From assembly GCA_964605095.1 (NCBI GenBank), contig CAZSBS010000248.1:1-7349 (forward strand): a stretch of DNA of 7,349 nt. Reading direction: 5' to 3'. Source of the stretch: JAUWQU01 sp964605095. Lineage in GTDB: Bacteria; Planctomycetota; Phycisphaerae; SM23-33. The position numbers were made by a program, and so were the translations under genes. Shown here in pieces: positions 4,681-7,349 of the stretch; positions within the stretch are counted from its first letter, which is position 1, and every line of letters starts with the position of its first letter. The notes under the pieces were generated by a model. It was not told the origin of the DNA and did no database searches. It saw nothing but the letters and a program-made list of their open reading frames with translations.

Positions 4681-6270
4681 ATGGAAGGCAAGAAGGGCAG
4701 CGCAGACGGATCCAGCCTCCTTTTCTTGGCCGCGTGCTTGACGGTATTGGCGGTTGTGGTCGCGGCGAGGCCGGTGTGGGGTGAGGATATGAAGCTCTGG
4801 CCCGACGGGGCGCCGGGGGCCAAGGGAACCGAAGAGAATGACACGCCCACGCTGAAGATCTTCCCGCCGCCCAAGGATGCCAAGGGCCCGGTCCCGGCCG
4901 TGCTGCTGATCCCCGGCGGCGGGTACAAGCACATCTCGGGCTACGGGACGTTCTGGGAGTTCTTCCAGACGCGCCCGGTGCGATTCTTTAGCATGAAGTA
5001 CCGCCTGCCTGTGCATGGCTACCGTCACCCGGCCCCGCTGCAGGACGCCAAGCGCGCCGTGGCGACGATCCGCGCCAACGCGACGAAATGGAACATAGAC
5101 CCCAAACGCGTCGTGGTGGTGGCGTTCTCATCGGGTGGGCACGTGGCGACAACGCTGGCGACGCATTACGACCTCGGCAAGCCGGACGCGAAGGACCCCG
5201 TCGAGCGGTTCAGTTCCCGGCCTGACTACATGGCGCTGTTCTGCCCGGTCGTCAGCATGAAGAACCACCCGCACGGCCCGTCGGTGGCTCGCCTGCTGGG
5301 CCCCAACCCCGACGCCAAGCTGATCGACGACCTGTCCAACGAATTGCAGGTCAACGCCGGCACCCCGCCGACATTTCTGGCCCACGCCAAAGATGACGGG
5401 CTGGTCCCGCCGGAAAACAGCATCCTCTACCATGAGGCGCTCCAGAAAGCCGGCGTTGCGACGACGCTGGAGCTTTACCCGCAGGGCGGCCATGACGTGA
5501 CGAATAGGCCCAATCCGTGGAAGGCCGACCTGGGGGACTGGATAAGCGAGACCGGCATCCTGCCCGAGGGCACGGCCCGCCCCGCCCCCGGAGCCGCCAA
5601 GATCTACGAGCCGACGACCAGCTACACCGTCAAGACGCTGGCCGGCTGGCAGGTCTACGTCCATAACGCCCTCCTGCCCGGCGGGGAGCACGCCGAAACG
5701 GGGGCCGCGGCTATGAAGCGCCTGACCGACGCGATGGTCCGCGTCAAGACATGGATACCCGCAGGCCCGCGGGCGAAGCTGCTGAAGGTGAAGGTCTGGC
5801 TCGAAGTGAACTCGACAAAAGGCCCACACGGCGGGACGTCGGCTTACCAGTACCACCCTGGCCTCGATTGGCTGATAGACATGGACTTCAACCCCGACAA
5901 GCACAAGTGCGTCGAGTTCGGCAATGCCGCGTCCCTGGCCAAGAGGAGCGACGATTCGTCGGCCTCCGTCCTGCTGCACGAGTTGGCCCACGCGTACCAC
6001 GATCAGATTCTCTCATTCGACAATCCCGATGTGCTGGCGGCCCACAAGCGGGCCCGCGAGGAAGGGAAGTACCCGCCCGGGGATTGGGTCGTCGGGGCCG
6101 ACCACAAGGAGTTCTTCGCGGGCGTCACGACGCGGTACTTCGGCACGAAGGAAGAACGCGACGCCTTGGGCCAGCGAGACCCGATCCTTGAGAGGTTCCT
6201 GCTGAAGACCTGGGGCAAGCCCGAGGCGAACATGGACACGCCATGGGCAGGGACGAAAGCGAGCAAGTAG
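4681..6270 (+). CDS. Secreted alpha/beta hydrolase (acetyl-xylan-esterase-like) fused to an HExxH zincin domain
   Basis: This 529-residue exported protein has two catalytic-looking parts. Residues 1-34 form a Sec signal peptide (KK near the start, hydrophobic core about 13-29, likely cut after VWG). Residues 35-295 resemble the acetyl-xylan esterase/BD-FAE group of alpha/beta hydrolases: the oxyanion-hole loop PGGGY (78-82), nucleophile elbow AFSSG with Ser150, the acidic residue in HAKDDG (Asp239 most likely), and His271 in QGGHD. They would deacylate carbohydrate or other esters outside the cytoplasm. Residues 305-529 look like a gluzincin-type metallopeptidase domain: HELAH (433-437) supplies two His ligands and Glu434, and Glu477 in HKEFFAG is the likely third ligand. 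The polypeptide is continuous with no frameshift. The gene has its own promoter and follows a terminator. The fold assignments are strong; the substrate, and whether both sites are active, are unknown. Confidence 0.88.
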   Translation: MEGKKGSADGSSLLFLAACLTVLAVVVAARPVWGEDMKLWPDGAPGAKGTEENDTPTLKIFPPPKDAKGPVPAVLLIPGGGYKHISGYGTFWEFFQTRPVRFFSMKYRLPVHGYRHPAPLQDAKRAVATIRANATKWNIDPKRVVVVAFSSGGHVATTLATHYDLGKPDAKDPVERFSSRPDYMALFCPVVSMKNHPHGPSVARLLGPNPDAKLIDDLSNELQVNAGTPPTFLAHAKDDGLVPPENSILYHEALQKAGVATTLELYPQGGHDVTNRPNPWKADLGDWISETGILPEGTARPAPGAAKIYEPTTSYTVKTLAGWQVYVHNALLPGGEHAETGAAAMKRLTDAMVRVKTWIPAGPRAKLLKVKVWLEVNSTKGPHGGTSAYQYHPGLDWLIDMDFNPDKHKCVEFGNAASLAKRSDDSSASVLLHELAHAYHDQILSFDNPDVLAAHKRAREEGKYPPGDWVVGADHKEFFAGVTTRYFGTKEERDALGQRDPILERFLLKTWGKPEANMDTPWAGTKASK

Positions 6271-6413
6271 TCGCACCAGGATACGGTTCCCCCCGGCTCG
6301 ACACGGACGCCAATCTTTCCCACGTCGTACCAGGAGCAACTCTGGTTTTGCTCAGGGCACAGCCAAAAGCCTGCGCCACGCCCCACGAGATTCCCGTTTG
6401 CCAGAGGGCGTTC
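6271..6413. other. Spacer between esterase gene and glpK remnant
   Basis: No gene is supported here. It would have been the shared 3' region of two convergent genes, the esterase and the lost glycerol kinase. A minus-strand frame crosses it from 6386 into the esterase gene, but it is the antisense of a clear gene and has no recognisable domain. Confidence 0.5.
6329..6349 (+). terminator. Weak hairpin with T-run after the esterase gene
   Basis: ACCA and GAG (6329-6336, separated by one bulged G) can pair with CTC and TGGT (6340-6346) around a CAA loop. The last T of the stem starts a four-T run (6346-6349). It lies about 60 nt after the esterase stop. The stem is short, so this is only a possible terminator. 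Confidence 0.3.
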
Positions 6414-6614
6414 TTACGGCTCCTGCCAGCCTTTGGCCCGCTCTACCGCCTTGCGCCAGCCGGCGCGAAGGTGGGCTACTTCTTCCGCGGGCATCATTGG
6501 CGTGAAGATCCTGTCCCCCTGCCGCTGTCGAGCGAGGTCGGAAAGGTCCTGCCAGTACCCCGCAGCCAACCCCGCCAGGTACGCCGCCCCCAATATCTGG
6601 CAGGCCGACTCACC
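6414..6614 (-). pseudogene. glpK: 3' remnant of a glycerol kinase gene
   Basis: The minus strand from 6614 down to the TAA at 6416-6414 encodes the C-terminal ~66 residues of a glycerol kinase of the FGGY family. The landmark LGAAYLAGLAAGYWQ near its start is followed by RIFTPMM and AGWRKAVERAKGW close to the end, the same order and spacing as at the C-terminus of bacterial GlpK. The intact enzyme (about 500 residues) phosphorylates glycerol with ATP. Here the frame hits a TGA at 6623-6621 just before the homology starts, there is no start codon, and no further GlpK sequence follows to the right. The gene is therefore a truncated relic, convergent with the esterase gene. It was missed by start-codon-based ORF calling because it has no ATG. 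Confidence 0.82.
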
Positions 6615-6828
6615 GCATTTTCAACCCGGCGGAATTGCACATTTTCAGATCGGCACCGACTGTCCTTTACCTTTGACGCGGCTTGACACGAAGTTTAACT
6701 TGTGGCTGACTCATGGATGAAAAAGGGTACGTTCCGAGAATTGTCTCTGACGGAAACTTTCGCCGGGGCGCTACTGGGAAAAGAGAAATGTCCCCGAATT
6801 GGTCGAAACAATTGGCGAATGGAGCAGC
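6615..6828. mobile_element. Possible mobile-element or rearrangement debris beside the glpK breakpoint
   Basis: GlpK homology stops at about 6614, and the sequence then becomes visibly more AT-rich than the large genes to the left. No long gene is present; short frames at 6702-6884 and 6713-6910 overlap each other and have no recognisable domain. Blocks such as caccgactgtcctttac (6653-6669) and agagaaatgtcccc (6782-6795) remind me of short motifs scattered around IS200/RAYT-type transposase relics. That is recollection rather than a search result, so the class of element is left open. Confidence 0.25.
6732..6755 (+). repeat. Bulged hairpin, REP-like
   Basis: TTCC (6732-6735) pairs with GGAA (6752-6755). 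Inside it, GAGA (6736-6739) pairs with TCTC (6744-6747) around an ATTG loop, leaving TGAC (6748-6751) as a one-sided bulge. A stem with a one-sided bulge resembles REP palindromes mobilised by RAYT transposases, but a single copy in this window cannot establish that. Confidence 0.3.
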
Positions 6829-6975
6829 ATGGTCGCTGGTCTTGCCGGTTCGTTGCAGGATCGGCTGGAAAAGGCAGGCGTTGATCGGCGGCGGATCATT
6901 TCCGAGATAACGAAGTTCCCGGATTTCGAGTATCTTGAAGCCCAATGGCGGATTACTCACGACGAAGAAGCATAA
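6829..6975 (+). CDS. Small hypothetical protein (48 aa), possibly a truncated 3' end
   Basis: The frame from ATG 6829 encodes a 48-residue charged, probably helical peptide with no membrane segment, including GSLQDRLEKAGVDRR and ending WRITHDEEA. The frame is open further upstream to a TGA at 6748-6750, with another possible start at TTG 6799 (giving 58 residues). The residues between 6796 and 6828 (PELVETIGEWSS) are of the same character, so the natural N-terminus may have been cut off when the neighbouring debris inserted. There is no clear Shine-Dalgarno site before 6829. It lies 36 nt upstream of the next small gene, in the same orientation. I do not recognise the family. Confidence 0.45.
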   Translation: MVAGLAGSLQDRLEKAGVDRRRIISEITKFPDFEYLEAQWRITHDEEA

Positions 6976-7011
6976 ACACGCGGGAGTTCCTATTCAGAAA
7001 GGGATTGGATC

Positions 7012-7185
7012 ATGCAGAAGACCGAGGTCATTATGACGTTGGCGAAGGAAACCAAGGGCACCTACGTCTACGAGGAGACCATCGAAGCGGGCAAGCCGCC
7101 GGTGCTCAAGACGCAGTACCTTCAAAAATGGTTCGTAGGTTCGGTGCCGCCCGAGAGAATCAGGGTGACCATCGAACCAGCCTGA
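7012..7185 (+). CDS. Small conserved-looking protein of unknown function (57 aa)
   Basis: ATG 7012 follows AAAGGGA (6998-7004) with a 7-nt spacer and opens a 57-codon frame ending at TGA 7183. The protein begins MQKTEVIMTLAKETKGTYVY and has an ETKGT...YEE start, a central PVLKTQYLQKW segment (30-40) and a PPERIRVTIEP end (46-56). This layout matches a small family of about 60-residue hypothetical proteins seen across many bacteria, with a KxTKxT, YxE, tlYxQK and vTIE pattern; the resemblance is from memory, without a search. It is probably a small beta-rich soluble protein. It was too short for length-filtered gene calling. It may form a two-gene unit with the ORF at 6829-6975. No function is known to me. 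Confidence 0.65.
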   Translation: MQKTEVIMTLAKETKGTYVYEETIEAGKPPVLKTQYLQKWFVGSVPPERIRVTIEPA

Positions 7186-7349
7186 CCGCGATAATGCCGC
7201 TGATCCGGCGATTCGTAGGATCATTGAGATTGCGGAGGGGTAGACCATTGCGGTTTTGGGGAGCACACCAAGGGCTTTTACTGGCCGCAGATGAGCTAGA
7301 GCAGCTTAACTTTTTCTGTAGCGTTCGGCCTGCCTGTGGCGTCGCCATG
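7186..7349. other. Right-end stretch with no supported gene
   Basis: A plus frame from ATG 7194 is open to the window end (52 codons, starting MPLIRRFVGS), and a minus frame is open from 7348 down to 7160. Neither has a Shine-Dalgarno site or a motif I recognise. Short gene-like scraps in other plus frames, such as ADPAIRRIIEIAEG ending at TAG 7241 and GFYWPQMS ending at about 7298, hint at degraded coding sequence, but nothing firm can be named. Confidence 0.4.

Noticed and set aside
5128..6000. Minus-strand 290-residue frame
   Set aside because: It is the antisense of the esterase-zincin gene and has no domain of its own.
6271..6386. Minus-strand coding extension downstream of glpK
   Set aside because: The glpK frame ends with TAA at 6414; the remaining frame runs antisense into the esterase gene and matches nothing I recognise.
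6673..6711. Promoter for the small genes (TTGACG and TTGACA at 6673 and 6683)
   Set aside because: The best -10 candidates match only 3 or 4 of 6 bases or have unsuitable spacing.

Overview
The window is a high-GC bacterial segment, and the gene content fits a Planctomycetota or other PVC-group genome, probably a metagenome-assembled one. That assignment is an inference. It rests on the URO-D-family paralogue without the classical haem-enzyme N-terminus, the two-half ABC-2 permease with no ATPase beside it, the secreted esterase fused to a zincin, and gene style; no rRNA or marker gene is present.

Layout. Positions 1-1123 hold no convincing gene. This stretch is a mosaic of short tandem repeats (7, 9, 10 and 15 bp), perfect palindromes, a 54-65 bp tandem repeat and a strongly G/T-skewed tract. 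Positions 1124-2182 (minus) encode a URO-D/MtaA-superfamily protein. It has a good Shine-Dalgarno site, a plausible promoter about 150 nt upstream, and a possible 38-codon leader ORF whose stop codon touches its start codon. Positions 2468-4357 (plus, divergent) encode a 12-TM ABC-2 permease made of two tandem 6-TM halves. A good intrinsic terminator follows at 4488-4523. A new promoter (perfect TATAAT) then leads to 4681-6270 (plus), a secreted protein with an N-terminal acetyl-xylan-esterase-like alpha/beta hydrolase and a C-terminal HExxH zinc-peptidase-like domain.

The right end is a scar. At 6414-6614 (minus) lie the last ~67 codons of a glycerol kinase gene, cut off by an in-frame stop and by a change in sequence character at about 6620. 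Beyond this are 150-200 bp of mobile-element-like debris with a bulged hairpin, then two small plus-strand ORFs (6829-6975 and 7012-7185). The second looks like a member of a widespread small family of unknown function. The last 160 bp has no supported gene.

The genes do not form one operon. The URO-D gene and permease are transcribed divergently from a shared 285-bp region, the esterase has its own promoter, and the right end is a rearranged accessory segment. No complete novel defence or mobile system is visible. The points most worth a second look are the repeat mosaic, the esterase-zincin fusion, the URO-D paralogue without its HxC metal motif, the leader ORFs, and the glpK breakpoint with its small-gene cassette.
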